Positions 31,061 to 42,740 are shown, counted from the stretch's first letter. The stretch: 47,763 bases of DNA from Chara braunii (GCA_003427395.1 BFEA01000482.1:195196-242958); one strand, 5' to 3'. Translations and numbers: made by a program. Notes: generated by a model from the sequence alone, not told the origin.

Positions 31061-32164
31061 GTTATTTCTTAAAGTGTTTTTAAAAGTATTCGAAAACTTC
31101 AATCAATGTTTTATAATTTATATTGAGTAGCAATTTAAACTTTGCTTATATTAATTTGAGATTTATGGTTGGTGCTACGAGAGGTTGGTGATATGTGTCG
31201 AATAAATTCCTTATGATGTTTTCTTATCATTTTTTCTCCTTGATCCTGTCTAATGAATTCGTTATTGTCTTTATCTATTATTTTTTTTTCAACCCTCTTA
31301 ACTTACTTTTAAGACGTAGGTTTGAATTGTTATGTCTTTTATTGACATGATAGATGAATACATACATTATTTATGTCTCTTTTATATGTATTGGCGTGTC
31401 ATGCATATTATTCTTTTTTATTTTGACTGATTTAAAATTATTTATCGAAATTATGAGTTAATGTTAAACTTTGGTTTATTATATTTATCAAATAAAATAT
31501 TACTTCTTTTTGTTTGGTTTTGTACCTTAACTCATATTTGGTGTTTTACATTGTCAGTATGTTTCGCAAAAGTTTAAAAATTTTATTGCTCACTCCTAAT
31601 TTCAGACGTTTGAGGCTATTGAGCCATAACAGGGTAAAAAACGAAGAGAGCGTCGCTAGTGGTTTGACTAGTTTGGTGCACAACGCGACACTGTCATTCC
31701 TGACTTTACTTTTGTTTTTTTCTTATTTGTACCTTGTTTTCATTGTTTAATGTACTTTTGATATGTCCCTCTTCGTCACGATGTCGGTCTAATTGGTTTC
31801 AAAATCTCTAGTTGATCCGCATTTTATTTAGACTATGTTTTGTTTAATTCCGCGTATTATTACTGGGATTGAGTTTACTTTGTTTTTTTTTTTTTTTTTC
31901 CTACACTAATTTCAAGTTATGATGATGACTGGGTCTTACTTTCTTCAATGTATGGTTGAATTTCATATGCAATCTACTTTATTTTTGTATAGTACAATTC
32001 GTTATTGTATATATTTTGAACTTCAGACTAACGTTGAACTATTTTTTAATATATTTATGTTTTTTTTTTTAATGGTTCAAATAAACTAAACATTTTATTC
32101 TATAGTATTGACTAAGTATACCTAAATCGGCATTATTTAAGTTATACGATTCTCGATCTTACTT
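31061..32164. other. AT-rich stretch without a recognised gene
   Basis: T-rich tracts (for example about 31881-31899) and only short frames. No motif, repeat match or RNA gene was recognised. Confidence 0.5.
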
Positions 32165-32365
32165 CACGATGGTCTTTGTCGAGCATATCGGCTCCCGCCT
32201 TTTTCGCAAAAGGCGAAAACCCTCTCCACCACATCACGCAGACGTAAACAAAACCAAGAAATAATTTGGGGAAAAACGCATAAGTAGTTGAGCGAACTGC
32301 TGAGACGGACGTGATCGCGTTGTGACCTCGCCGCTCTAGCCGAGTGCATCAGTTGTACCCCTCGT
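32165..32365 (-). repeat. Truncated third copy of the LTR-like repeat
   Basis: It matches the first 200 bases of the LTR at 20157 and 28335: TGTCGAGCATATCGGCTCCC, GCCGCTCTAGCCGAGTGCAT and CAGTTGTACC are recognisable. The match stops abruptly near 32365. Confidence 0.65.
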
Positions 32366-32399
32366 AAATTTAATCCGAATGGACACCCTTAGTAAACTT

Positions 32400-34130
32400 C
32401 CAACCTCATCATGCCATTCGATTTGGTCACTTTCCTAATTAGTCGGAAAACGTTCGACAATTAAAAATACTCGACAGGTACCCTTATCAATATTTATGCC
32501 CCGACAACGTTCCCTGACCTCATTCAACGACTTTCACGTCGTTCACATTACTGAGAGCCCTTCATATTGCTATCCCCTTATACCTTAATATCAGTGTTCC
32601 CTCAAACATCCATGTAAAGCCATAATAATAACACAATATATCAAGATCAAGATAGATATCCGGGATGACACAAAATCTTTGCCAATAGTCAAGTTGAGCC
32701 CTCGCAAGCCTAAACCATAACTTTGCTTGCATCGGTTAGAGTGGTACGACATTCATCCCCTGACAAGCTTAAAATTGAAACTCCGACCCATATTCTAGCC
32801 CTGGAAGCCTAAAATTCAGAGGGTTCTTTTTCAGAATAGTTTCAGCATCCTCCCACTGACAACCAACAACTTAGTCTCTTTGAATGGTAACGGATGTCTC
32901 TGGTTAGTACCAAAACGACATCCATTTGGTTGGAACACAAGAAATACAATTTCGTGCGAATATTCACTATTGTCGGGAACTTAACTCGGGTTTCTTATGT
33001 CCGTGGGGATACACTCTCCAATATATCCAAGTGGCGCCAGGAGTCTAATATGAGTTTCTCATGTAACATGATGATACTCGCACTATACTACAGCAATGGA
33101 GGTTAGGAAACAAATAGAAAAGAAGCTTCAAACCTTCCTTTATCTCTTTTGGAAGTTTTATACCATTAGCCAACCTTAAATGAGCAAGGAATAACCCCTG
33201 GCAGGTCTCCATAAAGTTCAACCTCCCAGAAATTCATAAGACAAAGTTTGAATTAACCATCCATTGGGAGAGAAATCATACGTCCAAAATCATCACCTAA
33301 GTTTCGAAACCCAATCCAACTGCACAAACCTTTTTCAATACCCACATAAATTGTCATGTCTGAATTTCTCCGAACATCATGTGATGAGCGTCGGGGAGCG
33401 GTGTTATCATTTTCAGAGAATAAAATCTCAACATCAAGCCCCGCTTTAGATTCGAAGTGCGTCATATTCTCTTCGAGTCTAGTGCAACAATCTCGCCAAT
33501 CTTGCGTCAGTAGAGTGGAACAACCTCATTCATGCAACCTAGGCTGGTCGAACCCAAACTATAGTGACACAGTGACCCCGCTAAACACGAAGTTAGGTGA
33601 TAAACCCTCCTTTGGTGGGAAGTAGTAGTTGCCCTCCCTACGGACAACATCCTAACGAGGTTGCAACACCTTTCTCCCTTTTGTCAGCAATGTAACCACC
33701 CCATTCCACAAGGAAGATAACATCATCCCGCTATGGATCAATAAAAAAATTCCTGCGCGAGCCTCTCACCATCACGTATTGAGCTCATATTTTTTAGAAA
33801 ACACTGAGACATGACAAAAAATAGAGCATCAGGGTCATAAGTCGGATATGCGGTTGCAACGTTTGTCTTCCGAACGGTTATATACCATCCTAGAAGTTGT
33901 ACGTCTCAAGTCACATCATGATATCACTTGCCTACAACCCTTTCATTCACGATACAATCACAATGACTTATAAGAGATGCCTCACATGATTTTTATAACG
34001 ATCCGGGTTAGCCATCATTAAAAGAGAAGTCTCTCAAAACACATTGCATCAATGAAAAGACAATGAGATTTGACGAAAATACATGTCCGAGAAAACTACT
34101 CTTTCAAAATTTATGCAGACCATTATTATA
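32400..34130 (-). repeat. 3' non-coding block of the retroelement family, copy 2
   Basis: Partner of 25430-26990, diverged and with small indels. It begins near the conserved hairpin at 32474 and ends a short distance from the RT remnant, which places the block downstream of pol. Confidence 0.65.
32474..32499. repeat. Conserved hairpin, occurrence 2 (decayed)
   Basis: GACAGGTACCCTTATCAATA is followed by TTTATGCCCCGACA. The stem is weaker than in the other copies, but the flanking CCGACA and downstream text match occurrence 1. Confidence 0.5.
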
Positions 34131-34378
34131 TACATCAATTATCTACTTCGATAACAGACAGTGTCGGCTAGCAACATAAAGATAAACCCAACGAGTAGCC
34201 AAAAGTCTGACTCATTATGCTACAATCCATTATGGTATTTTCAGAGTAAGAACATCATAAGTTTCAAAACAAAAAGTCATGTCAGCACTTGAAGAGAATA
34301 AAAATCATGTCCTAATGCTTATTGTCTGTCCACGCCAGTGATGGACTTTGAAGGGAATTCGTCATTCCATAATCTTAT
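34131..34378. other. Junction between RT remnant and 3' block
   Basis: No coding text in any frame and no repeat match was recognised. Confidence 0.3.
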
Positions 34379-35232
34379 TTGTCTTTTTGGCGGCAGGCCG
34401 ACGACCCCTCTCATCGCACAAAACCCCCAATAATAGTCGCCTCACGCATACAATGTCGTGATTTGACCCTGCTAACCATGAGGTTATACTCCTTTAACTT
34501 ATGCAAGGGTTTCTCTATGTCGTGCATATGTTCCCAGACAAACCTCCGAACACCTAAAAGCACCTCCGCTACGTCCTTAATGCAAAGGTCAGGGAATGGC
34601 TAAATCATCAATATATGGGGGCGCACATCTGGACAGAGAGGCTGCATGACTCTCATCACATATCTTTGTACGATCACGATAACATTTGCCCAACCTTGAG
34701 GTGCATAACACATGTGAATCAATCCCTTAGGTGTATGCATCATCGTCATTGGTTTATCCGCTGTGTACAAGGGGACTTGATTATAGCCTGAGTACCTATT
34801 AATGAGAGAGGATTGTCTCGCATGCACACGACTCTGAAAGTTGATCCGCGGTCGGAAGTCCGTTTGCATCACTAACTGTTACTGCGTTCAACCTCTGAAG
34901 GTCCTGGACCCATCGCAATATGTCGTTAGGCTTTCTGAAGCAGAACCAGGGGGACGCATACGACCTGTAAGAATAATCAGCCACCCTCGTCGAGATCTTG
35001 TTGTCCAAATATTCAACGATAGTGCAAAGGTCGTTCACATTTGGGTAGCGTAGACCTCGTATATTTCATGGTTGATGTGGCACCGAGTAGATTCTATCAT
35101 TAGGATCATGTCAACGTTCAGCCGACCTCGTTCATCGTCATCAAAAGCGTAGGTCAGATGTGTTGCCTTCATGACGTCGGCGAGGAGGTCGGTTTCCTCT
35201 TTAGTAACAAACCTCGTCTCCCCAATAATCAT
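34379..35232 (-). pseudogene. Reverse transcriptase remnant, PQGW/IDD-type Gypsy lineage
   Basis: The frame opens with FDDDERGRLNVDMI and INHEIYEVYATQM, the usual approach to RT. It continues with SPWFCFRKPNDILRWVQDLQ and RLNAVTVSDANGLPTADQ, then SLINRYSGYNQVPLYTADKP, HTPKGLIHMCYAPQGWAN and, after a frame change, the IDD catalytic box. GVRRFVWEHMHDIEKPLHKL and REATIIGGFV follow. In this lineage PQGW replaces the PFGL of the first element and the RT box is xIDD. Frame changes near 35035, 34870 and 34600 and a stop after IDDLAIP disable it. Confidence 0.85.
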
Positions 35233-35776
35233 TTATTTGATCCTTTCTTCAGTCAGACTACACGGCCATCTCTCACCGCTTTCCTTCATCGCCTTGATCC
35301 ACTCACTTTTTTTTGTAGTAAATGTTTTCATTTGAGTGATCAAGACGGGTACATGCTGAGCCTTTTCAACTACTTTCTTATGTCTGCGCTTGAAGCCGAC
35401 GCTGAGCCGCCTCCCTCTGAAAAAGGTCCTTGCTTGACCATCGACGCCGCAAACATATCCTCTTCGTAGAGGATGCTTAGCCGGTAAGAGAGATACATGC
35501 ACCCAATCTCAACTTCCTTGGTCACAATCTCCGTCAGCGCCTAAACTAAATTGGGATCCACAAAAGACTCCGTTGACACAAACTGAATTGTTTAGGAAAT
35601 GTTGGGCAACGCAAGAGAAACCTTATAGGGGTCATCCTCCTTTCCAAATGATTTTTTTTTTCCCTAACCTTCTCTGATGCTTGATAAGTGTACAAGCTCA
35701 GATTGAGCCGGTTTTGTGAATTGTATGACCCTGTGTTTTCGCACTTGATCACCCCAAAGTATCCACAAACTATATA
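35233..35776 (-). pseudogene. Protease-RT linker remnant
   Basis: The frame at 35502-35233 contains AQHVPVLITQMKTFTTKKSE and WIKAMKESGERWPCSLTEER, the basic linker expected between protease and RT. A stop separates it from the RT frame. 35503-35776 has only short fragments and one T run (about 35650). Confidence 0.6.
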
Positions 35777-36634
35777 TCACAGAACCACAAACATAGTGTT
35801 GTCATGCTTATTAATCACAAGGCTTTCCGTACGACATAAAAGTAATCGCCCCAATAGCACCTCGTGCTCCACCCGCGGCATAATATAAAAGTAAGTGTGG
35901 ACCTTGACCCTCCCAATTGTAATCACAACGTCAGTAGTTGTGCCGCAAAAAGGAGTAGAGTCACTCGCGCCAATGAGGAATCCACTATCGGCCCGATTTA
36001 TTGAAACCCCTACCTCCATAGCGTCTCTTTCCCACATGGTATTCATTTCGTCTCCGTCGTCAACGAGGGTCGTATATTCGCCTCGTCCAATCCTTACTTT
36101 GAGAAGTCTGGTGGCTACGCACCGCCAATCCATCTCCGTCCCCGTCAGGGCCCACTTAGCTTCAGGAGGGATAACCTCGCGAAGCTTGATTGTCATAACC
36201 CTCTTTCTTGTCAGGCGCTGCATGAACTCCTCGCGGATCTTGGGAGCAACGGTCAAAAACTCCTTGACCGTAACGAAGTCAGGCTGACTCTCCAGCATTC
36301 GGTCCACAATTTGTTCAATGTCGATCCCCTTCTCAATATGGATCGTATACACGTGCTTCTTTCGACGAGGCTCGTCCTCCTCAACCTTTGCCCTCCTTTT
36401 TTCTGGGTATGTTGTAAGGTTCATTGCCTTGCATGTATTTTGTCCTCTGTATAACCTTTCATCCTCTTCAGTATCCCTGTCCTCAACCGTGATTGGTTCT
36501 TCCTCCTGCGACTTGCTTAACCCTTCTTCTGAAGTGGTGTGCAAACGTTGAGACCTCCTCGTTTTGCAGATTTGCGGAAGAGTGCTCGCGGTAGCCCGCT
36601 TGAGCATGGGACGAGGCATAAGGGTGATTGTCAT
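35777..36634 (-). pseudogene. 285-codon open frame with retropepsin-like domain
   Basis: This is the longest intact piece of the element. A charged N-terminal half (VYTIHIEKGIDIEQIVDRML, VTVKEFLTVAPKIREEFMQR) leads to a protease-like half: YTTLVDDGDEMNTMWERDAM near the active site, FCGTTTDVVITIGRVKVHTY, and MPRVEHEVLLGRLLLCRTES followed by a terminal beta-hairpin-like NKHDNTMFVVL. The active-site D-S/T-G reads DDG, so catalytic competence is doubtful. The frame starts at ATG 36634, but the upstream text belongs to the same polyprotein in another frame. Confidence 0.7.
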
Positions 36635-37097
36635 CGGTCAAGTTACTAACGATAGGCCAAGCCCAGAAGCCACAACATTTGTGGGTCTTCCTTGTATGTC
36701 TTTGTCCTATCCTCCAATGAAGAAAACATGTGGAAGCCCGAGCCACTCCTCATCCATATAAAGACACAATTGAACGAACGCGTCCCGACATTGACCCATT
36801 TTTCTTGTCATGGTCTGGGTTCGCCATATTATCTCATCCTTCATTCCACTCAACATTTCTGCCTTTGTTGAGGGGTTGTCAATCTCCAGGGCTTCCACAG
36901 CGGCTTCGAACTTGAATTTTTTTATCTCCTCCTAAGATGTCGTACGAAAGGTTGTCATAAGGTTTCGGCCTATTCGTCAGAAAACCTCCTTCCTTCGCCT
37001 TGGTGTCAACCTCCGCCCCCTACTTGAGGCTGGGCTTGTTGGGGTGGGGTATGTGCGGTTTGTCCCTTACCGCTGCCATTTGCTTCGTTCCTGCCAT
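36635..37097 (-). pseudogene. N-terminal part of the same polyprotein, frameshifted
   Basis: An ATG at 37097 gives MAGTKQMAAVRDKPHIPHPN and soon a stop. Another frame carries FEAAVEALEIDNPSTKAEML, GMKDEIIWRTQTMTRKMGQC and YMDEEWLGLPHVFFIGG before a stop. The text reads as continuous protein across frames, which marks recent decay by small indels. Confidence 0.6.
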
Positions 37098-37154
37098 TTT
37101 TTCCTTCCTTCCTACTGATGGCTTGACCCTTATGATCCACCCCCATGAAATCAG

Positions 37155-37535
37155 TCAATCAAGGAAAAAGACAGCGCAGAAACCGTGCGACTTATACTCG
37201 GCCGTCGAGCCGAGTCTAATCTCGTGATGGTCGGGAGGGTACTGAGCCCGCTGTGGCACCTGAAACGCGAGCCCAGCATGGTCGAATCTCATACCGGTCT
37301 CGGTAATAACTGCAAATGCTTCCAATATGGACCAAGCTGAGACCGGGTTCCACTGTGAACAACCGCTACAACAATTGCCCCTCAATGTCCATGGGCCGCT
37401 TCTCCCTACAGTGCCCAGGCATGGGCCTTTGTCTTTTTGTCCCCAACGGGCATACTCACACTCAACCCTCCCACAACAGATCTCGGGTGGGAGGTTGTGC
37501 CGGCGTCCCTCGCTACTTTCAGGCTGCAGCCCCAC
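37155..37535 (-). CDS. 126-codon open frame, probably retroelement-derived
   Basis: It contains several Cys-rich and aromatic stretches (PEICCGRVECEYARWGQKDK, GNCCSGCSQW) and then ILEAFAVITETGMRFDHAGL. It lies immediately 5' of the element's MAGTK start, so it may be gag of the same element. No canonical zinc knuckle spacing is visible, and the frame lacks an independent start signal. Confidence 0.3.
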   Translation of the reverse strand: MGLQPESSEGRRHNLPPEICCGRVECEYARWGQKDKGPCLGTVGRSGPWTLRGNCCSGCSQWNPVSAWSILEAFAVITETGMRFDHAGLAFQVPQRAQYPPDHHEIRLGSTAEYKSHGFCAVFFLD

Positions 37536-38460
37536 GGACCCGCTTGGAATGTTCTCTGATTCCCTTCCACTCTAAGTTGTTGACGCTCTCCAAGTGGGAA
37601 GCGAGGGAAGCCACGACCACGGACCCCACTACTTTTTATGCACATTGACTCTCCTTGACCTGAGTTTTAAAACGGGCAGGATAGAGAAATTTTGCCAATA
37701 TTCCGAATACGCAAAAATCCGATGGCCGCAAACATCGGTCTTGTGTCCGGCCTTAAAAATCAACTAAGATGATAATAGCCACTGTTAAAAAAAATTATAT
37801 CAATCACAAAAAAAAGTATTTGAAACAAGGTCACATGGCGATGGGGAAGGAGAAAAGTACTAGAACCGCCTTGGCCCCTTCGCAACAAAACCATGGGGGA
37901 TAGCCGCGTCGGGCCCTCAACCCCTTGGCTTTTCTTCTCGCCCGCTCCAATACTCTTGCGCCGTCGTCCGTTGGCCTCGATCCCTAAATCCCCCTGCTGA
38001 AAGTCCGACTCCATAACCAATAAAGTTGGGCCCAAGGTTGAGCCTAGTACTAGCGGGCACCTATATAGACGGGTATCGCGCGACGAGCGAACCTACTGAA
38101 ACGTTCCAAAAACACACTTTTGTCGAGGTCGTCCTCCGTACGAATGCACACGTCCCGCTCAAACACTCAAAACAAAGGAAAATATTATTTGATCCTTAGT
38201 TCAATCAGAAAAATAAAAACTTAGCTGACAACTATGTTGGTTTCATAATTATCAATAAGAAGAGAGATCACGCACGCCTTAAGCATGCGTGCCCACACAC
38301 TCTTTACTCTTAGTCAACCATTCCGTCAACATACATAACAGACACAGTTGTGACTCGCGCAGTGTATTCAAACTTTAAACTAAACTTATTTTGTTATTTG
38401 CAAAAACCAGGGTGGATATCCTTATAAGGGTATTCGCGCCGACACCGTCATTCAAATAGT
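37536..38460. other. Presumed leader or LTR region right of the second element
   Basis: No open frame with motifs was seen. The minus strand from about 38442 starts GGTGTCGGCGCGAATACCC, which resembles an LTR start, and CCGTCTATATAGGTGCCC (about 38055-38072, minus strand) contains a TATA-like word. No second LTR copy confirms it. Confidence 0.35.
38411..38437. repeat. Conserved hairpin, occurrence 3
   Basis: GGTGGATATCCTTATAAGGG continues TATTCGCGCCGACA. The ATACCCTTATAAGGGTAT core is nearly self-complementary. Confidence 0.6.
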
Positions 38461-39300
38461 ACACTCTTGTGAACTTCCTCAATACCCTTACTCCAACTAA
38501 CTTAGTTAATCCCCACCCCAACCTCACTTTTATTGGAGACCCCCAACACATTAACTTACAACTTCGTCTTTCTTATGCACAACTCCCTGCTGATTCTTCA
38601 ATAGTTCGACGACAGCCTCTTCTTCACTTGAATTACCACTTGCAGTATCTCCCCTAGCTTCAATAGCATTACCCTTGGTACTAGCAACATTTCCCTCCTC
38701 TTTCGTTGCAGCCCACCACTCACTTCAACAACCTGAAAGTGATGCAACACCGACACTTACTCCAATAACATCTCCCATACATCTTGGTAGAGATTCCCCT
38801 CCTATTTTCTCTTCAACTATGTAGACCTTCACTCACCTCACCGACAACTCCTCCCTCCACCTTGCAGTCCTCCAGCTCCAGCAGCTCCTCAAAATGATGC
38901 AGCACCAACACTCAACGAATGTGAGTGAGGGCAACATCACAACCTTAATAAGTGTGAGGCAACTGAGGGAACTAGTTGCTTTTATACTTGTGAGAGGCTG
39001 GGGGTAGCAGCCTGAGCCTCAGCCAAAATTCGGCCTTTGGTTGGACCTTGAATCTACAAGTGAGATCAAGGGTCCCAAACTGCCCTACATGCCTCAAAGG
39101 GTCATGTCCAACCCATAAAAAAATGACCTGGCTTCTTTTTTTTCATGCATGTATCAAGAAGAGGCTGCATCAGACTTCTCCCTTGTCGCACTGCTACTGC
39201 GGAAGCTCAACCTCAACAATGCACCTTTCCACAGTCCTTACCACATTCGGCACCTGCCCCTTAGCTGGTTTGTTGTAATGAGTGCAAGAACCCACTAAGG
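38461..39300. repeat. Distant relative of the large repeat unit
   Basis: AACTGAGGGAACTAGTTGCT with TTTTATACTTGTGAGAGGC (about 38957-38998) parallels AGCTGAGGGACAACTGTC with TTTTATAGTGGTTGAGGAGG of copy 1. It is preceded by similar CTCCAGCAGCTCCT text and followed by a CAGCCTCAGCC / CTTGAATCT segment. Similarity is patchy and only visible in this block. Confidence 0.45.
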
Positions 39301-39840
39301 GACCTAACCCAGATAGCAGCCGGGTTCTCAAAACAAAGAAAAAAAAAAATCGATTCATTCGTTTTTCTCTTCCTAAGCCTGACCTTGAGGCAGGGCAAAC
39401 CCGTGGTCGTCAAGCCACGAGTCCCTAGTTTAAGCCCAAAGGCCTTCAGGGCCTTTTTCCTCCTCTTGCTGCTTTTTGCAGCCTTGTTTCCCCTTAGTAT
39501 GAGAGAAATAACAACCAGGCACCCAACCCAACGGCCAGGCATCCAATCCAAAGGTCGGGGCGCCAACCTCCACCAACCAGTAATTGTCTCGCGCTCGACC
39601 TCAACATAATATTAAGGTCGGACACGAGTCTTTCCTCAATTAGTCGACCAGCGGCCTCAGCGAGACCGCACCTTGCTGTCCGTATGCAAAACCGAGCGGC
39701 TGTCATTATTTTTAATAGCATAACTTAGTCTCCCCTTTCCACGACGACGCGTCCTCATGGTGCCGTCATTCCAACTTGGCGCTCAAAGTCACCTCTGTCT
39801 TTTCCATAAAAGAGAAGGGACCACACACACCTTGAATGGT

Positions 39841-39859
39841 TATATATATATAATATATG

Positions 39860-39898
<39 letters not shown>
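39841..39898. repeat. (TA)n microsatellite
   Basis: Nearly pure TA repeat of about 58 bases. Confidence 0.95.
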
Positions 39899-39899
<1 letters not shown>

Positions 39900-40117
39900 T
39901 CTAAACAGGCTCACGATCGGACGTCCACGACCTCGCTCAATAGAATACCTTTTTTTTGCCGTTAGTCCTAGTACACAACTAATCGGATGCTGACTAGCGC
40001 ACAAATTTATGTTCGAAAGAGTTTCGCCCTCTCTGTTATAGGTCAGGTCTTAATAAGTCCTTTGACAGACGTTCTCCATCTCATCAAATTCAAGTGTCTG
40101 ACATTAAAAAACACCGG

Positions 40118-40144
40118 GCAGATACCCTTGTCAGGGTTTTTGCC
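40118..40144. repeat. Conserved hairpin, occurrence 4
   Basis: GCAGATACCCTTGTCAGGG followed by TTTTTGCCTTGACA; the stem is as in occurrence 1 with one loop change. Confidence 0.6.
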
Positions 40145-40291
40145 TTGACACCGGGTACCACGATGGCTTGTCGATGGAGAAGTGGGACCCACGTCTCAAC
40201 ACCCACACAAAATCAAAGGGAGCCGGTACGAAGTCTGGCCTGTTCCTTACTAACATTGAAACGACCTTTTGAAAATGGAATTTTCTGATTT

Positions 40292-40318
40292 CCCCCCCCC
40301 CCCCCCCCCCCCCCCTTT

Positions 40319-40367
<49 letters not shown>
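40292..40367. repeat. Compound (C)n-(CT)n microsatellite
   Basis: A run of 24 C is followed by a short T-rich link and about 20 CT units. The opposite strand is a G run and (GA)n, like those at 4871 and 5001. Confidence 0.95.
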
Positions 40368-40369
<2 letters not shown>

Positions 40370-42425
40370 GTAGTCCCCCCCCTCCACCTCCCTCTCTCTT
40401 TTGTGGGCGAGAGCTTAACCTTATTGCTTTCGCTCCTCGGGCCAATCTCAACACAAAGGCTGCACTAAAAGGGAGCACATCAGCCCCCCTTTCCATTTGC
40501 CCCTGCTTTGCCACCGTTTCGATTTCGACCAAAACCCATTCCGACCAAAACCCAAAGCGCGGTCCCACCGGCAGCTACCAGTCCCTCATTTTTCAAACAA
40601 ACTGCTGTGACTTTTATGACAATTTTCACCCTGTAGGGCGCCAATTTGGACCAGGTCCACCGAAGTTAGGTGCAGGTGGGTTTAGTGGGCAGATGAACAG
40701 CACCCACTGGAAGTGAGTGCAATGTTCAGGCCAGTGTGTGGGGGGTGACTGCTCATCACAGAAGTGGAGGTGGGGTGGGTAGTGCAGTAAGGCCCAGATG
40801 GTCGTATGCATTCAGGATCTGCACCCAATTGGGAATCCCGAGAGAAGTCTGGAATAGACTACTCTTGCCCAATGCAGACGGCCAGCTGCATAGTCCGTAC
40901 CATGACAGTGCAGGGGTACAGGTACACTCTGAGCTCCTGGGGTACGTACCCGCAAAAATCTGACGGCTGAAAGTCAATCGATTCAGACTTCCTTTAATCC
41001 CGCTGGTGGTGGGTCAGCACCCCTGCGAACTCCGGACTCAGGCCGGGTAGGCCTGTCGCGCCCCGTTTGTTACTACCCCCAGTTTTCACACTGGAGACGC
41101 TGAACTGCTGTGAGCTGCTTCCTGCGCCAGATTCACCCGGGCACTGTCACAGATGCATACGACGGTAAAATGGGCTCATCTTCGTTCAGCCATGAATGAA
41201 AGTCGCCGGCCGCATCTCCGCATATCCTAGATTACACCATTGTGGGGTCAATGCCAGAGAGCCACCTTGTACTGCGCTTTGCTGCGACCCTGTGGCCGAG
41301 CCGTGAGCTGTTTTGATGTGGGAACAGCGGTGCTGTGAGCACCAGTCCGACCCACGGAGCAGGTCGTAGGTCTGGGCGTGGTCCTCGAGGTGCGCTGGGA
41401 ATGATACAACCAATAGAACCAACCAGATCTCTCAGATCTCTGGTGATAGGTCTGGCGTACCCTGTCGTCTAAAAGGAGGGAAGACATTCGGCATTATAGG
41501 CGGTGTTTTCGGCGGACTGCGGAAAGAGGCCTTTTTACAGTTTTTTCCAGTGGGGTTTTCGGTCCTCCCTCTGCACTTGGTTATGTGTTGGGGAGATGCG
41601 TTGGAGATCCCACCGCTCACGCGAACCGATGAATTTTTGTCTGCTCAAGCGCGCGCCATGTGATTGCGCCCTTAGATAAACGAAGAGCAAATGAAACAAA
41701 AAATGCAAATTCATTTATCGACAAGGAAAAGGAGGGGACGACGTGGCGCAACATCCCGGGGGCGGAGGCGAGAAAACAGGAGTCATGCGCGCTGGCGCGG
41801 GCGGAGAGTACAGGCCGTCGGGGCTGGACGTGTTGCTTGATGATGGCGACAGCTTGACAAGCCGAGCGAGGCCAGACGAAGGCCCCACCGTAGCACAGCA
41901 CAGACGCTCTCGCTCACCCTCGCGCGGGGGCGTTGATTTGTTTTCTTTCTTTTCACGCTTCCTTTTCGGCTCTGCGGAGTCTAGCGATCAAATTGACAAG
42001 GGGAGATGCTATGCTGCCCAGTCCATTTTGGCTGAAATGGTGCACCCATTTAACTGTTGACAAGCCGGCCTGGGATCGAGTCCTACCGTCTGCTGCCGGT
42101 CAGCGATGCAAGGCCGTCGCGGAAAGGGGAAAGGAGAAATGCTGGCTGGAAAAAAGAAGAACAGAAAAAAGAAATGAGCTAAGGCCAACTCGTGCGCGGG
42201 ATCGGTCATAATTCCCAAGGAAAGTAAAAGCTTCGCCTGACAGTCAACAAAGACAAAAGTACTCCGGCTCCCGCCGACGGAGGTAGCGGCAGAGCCAGCG
42301 GAAACAACCATACCCGCTCGACGTGCGCGCGTGCGTGACTTGTGAATGCGCGCGTGTTCCTCTGTGTACACATCTCCTCTGTGTTTGCGCGCGCCCGCGT
42401 TGATGAATTGCGTGTGCATGGCGGG
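40368..42425. other. Upstream region of the CXC gene, no gene recognised
   Basis: Base composition shifts to moderately GC-rich with few repeats, unlike the retroelement zone, so this is probably single-copy sequence. Open frames such as 40736-40963 (+) and 41743-42060 (+) have no recognised motif. ACCAATAG at 41408 is a CCAAT-type word and AGATCTCTC is tandemly doubled near 41427-41442. Confidence 0.4.
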
Positions 42426-42650
42426 GTGTGTATCCCGCTCTCCTGCTGATCGTTGGGCGGGAGGTATGGTGCACCATACCAGCCCAGACAAAGACAAACG
42501 AACTGTGATTGGCGTCGGTGAATGCGTTGGTATGACGAGTGTGTGTGCGTCTCCCGCTCTCCTGGCGAGCTTTGGGCGGGACGTACATGGAGAGACGCCA
42601 TATCAGCCCCGACATAGACAAACAACGGTGATACGCAGTGCCGTGCTGAT
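42426..42650. repeat. Tandem duplication (about 115 bp) upstream of the CXC gene, with palindrome
   Basis: Copies at about 42428-42535 and 42543-42650 share TCCCGCTCTCCTG, TTGGGCGGGA, CAGCCC.GACA.AGACAAAC and GTGAT. The first contains a perfect 18-bp palindrome GGTATGGTGCACCATACC (42463-42480). Each copy carries GGCGGGA with its inverse TCCCGC, words that resemble E2F half-sites, about 0.6-0.75 kb before the start codon. Any regulatory role is inferred. Confidence 0.7.
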
Positions 42651-42687
42651 CCGGGTGAGTGAGTGGCAGTGATAATTAGCCGTACGC

Positions 42688-42699
42688 TCTCTCTCTCTG

Positions 42700-42740
<41 letters not shown>

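Larger units (their letters stand above)
32165..37097 (-). mobile_element. Second minus-strand Gypsy element, pol-containing
   Basis: Right to left it has a gag/pol N-terminal part, protease, linker, RT, a 3' non-coding block and a truncated LTR. The LTR-like repeat and 3' block are shared with the gag-only composite at 20-29 kb, so the two belong to related families. No RNase H or integrase was found after the RT, so this copy is internally deleted as well. Confidence 0.7.
39301..40291. other. Unassigned repeat-rich spacer
   Basis: It holds the (TA)n run and the fourth conserved hairpin. Text at 40040-40145 parallels 25480-25600 (CATCAA.TTC, GACATTAAAAA / GACATTGAAAAAT). No gene was supported. 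Confidence 0.5.

Noticed and set aside
38461-39300. Third full copy of the 3-kb unit
   Set aside because: Only one block of about 150 bp is convincingly similar, so it is listed as a distant relative and not a copy.
40131-40568. 145-codon minus-strand frame with Arg-Glu repeats
   Set aside because: Most of it is translation of the (CT)n and (C)n microsatellites.
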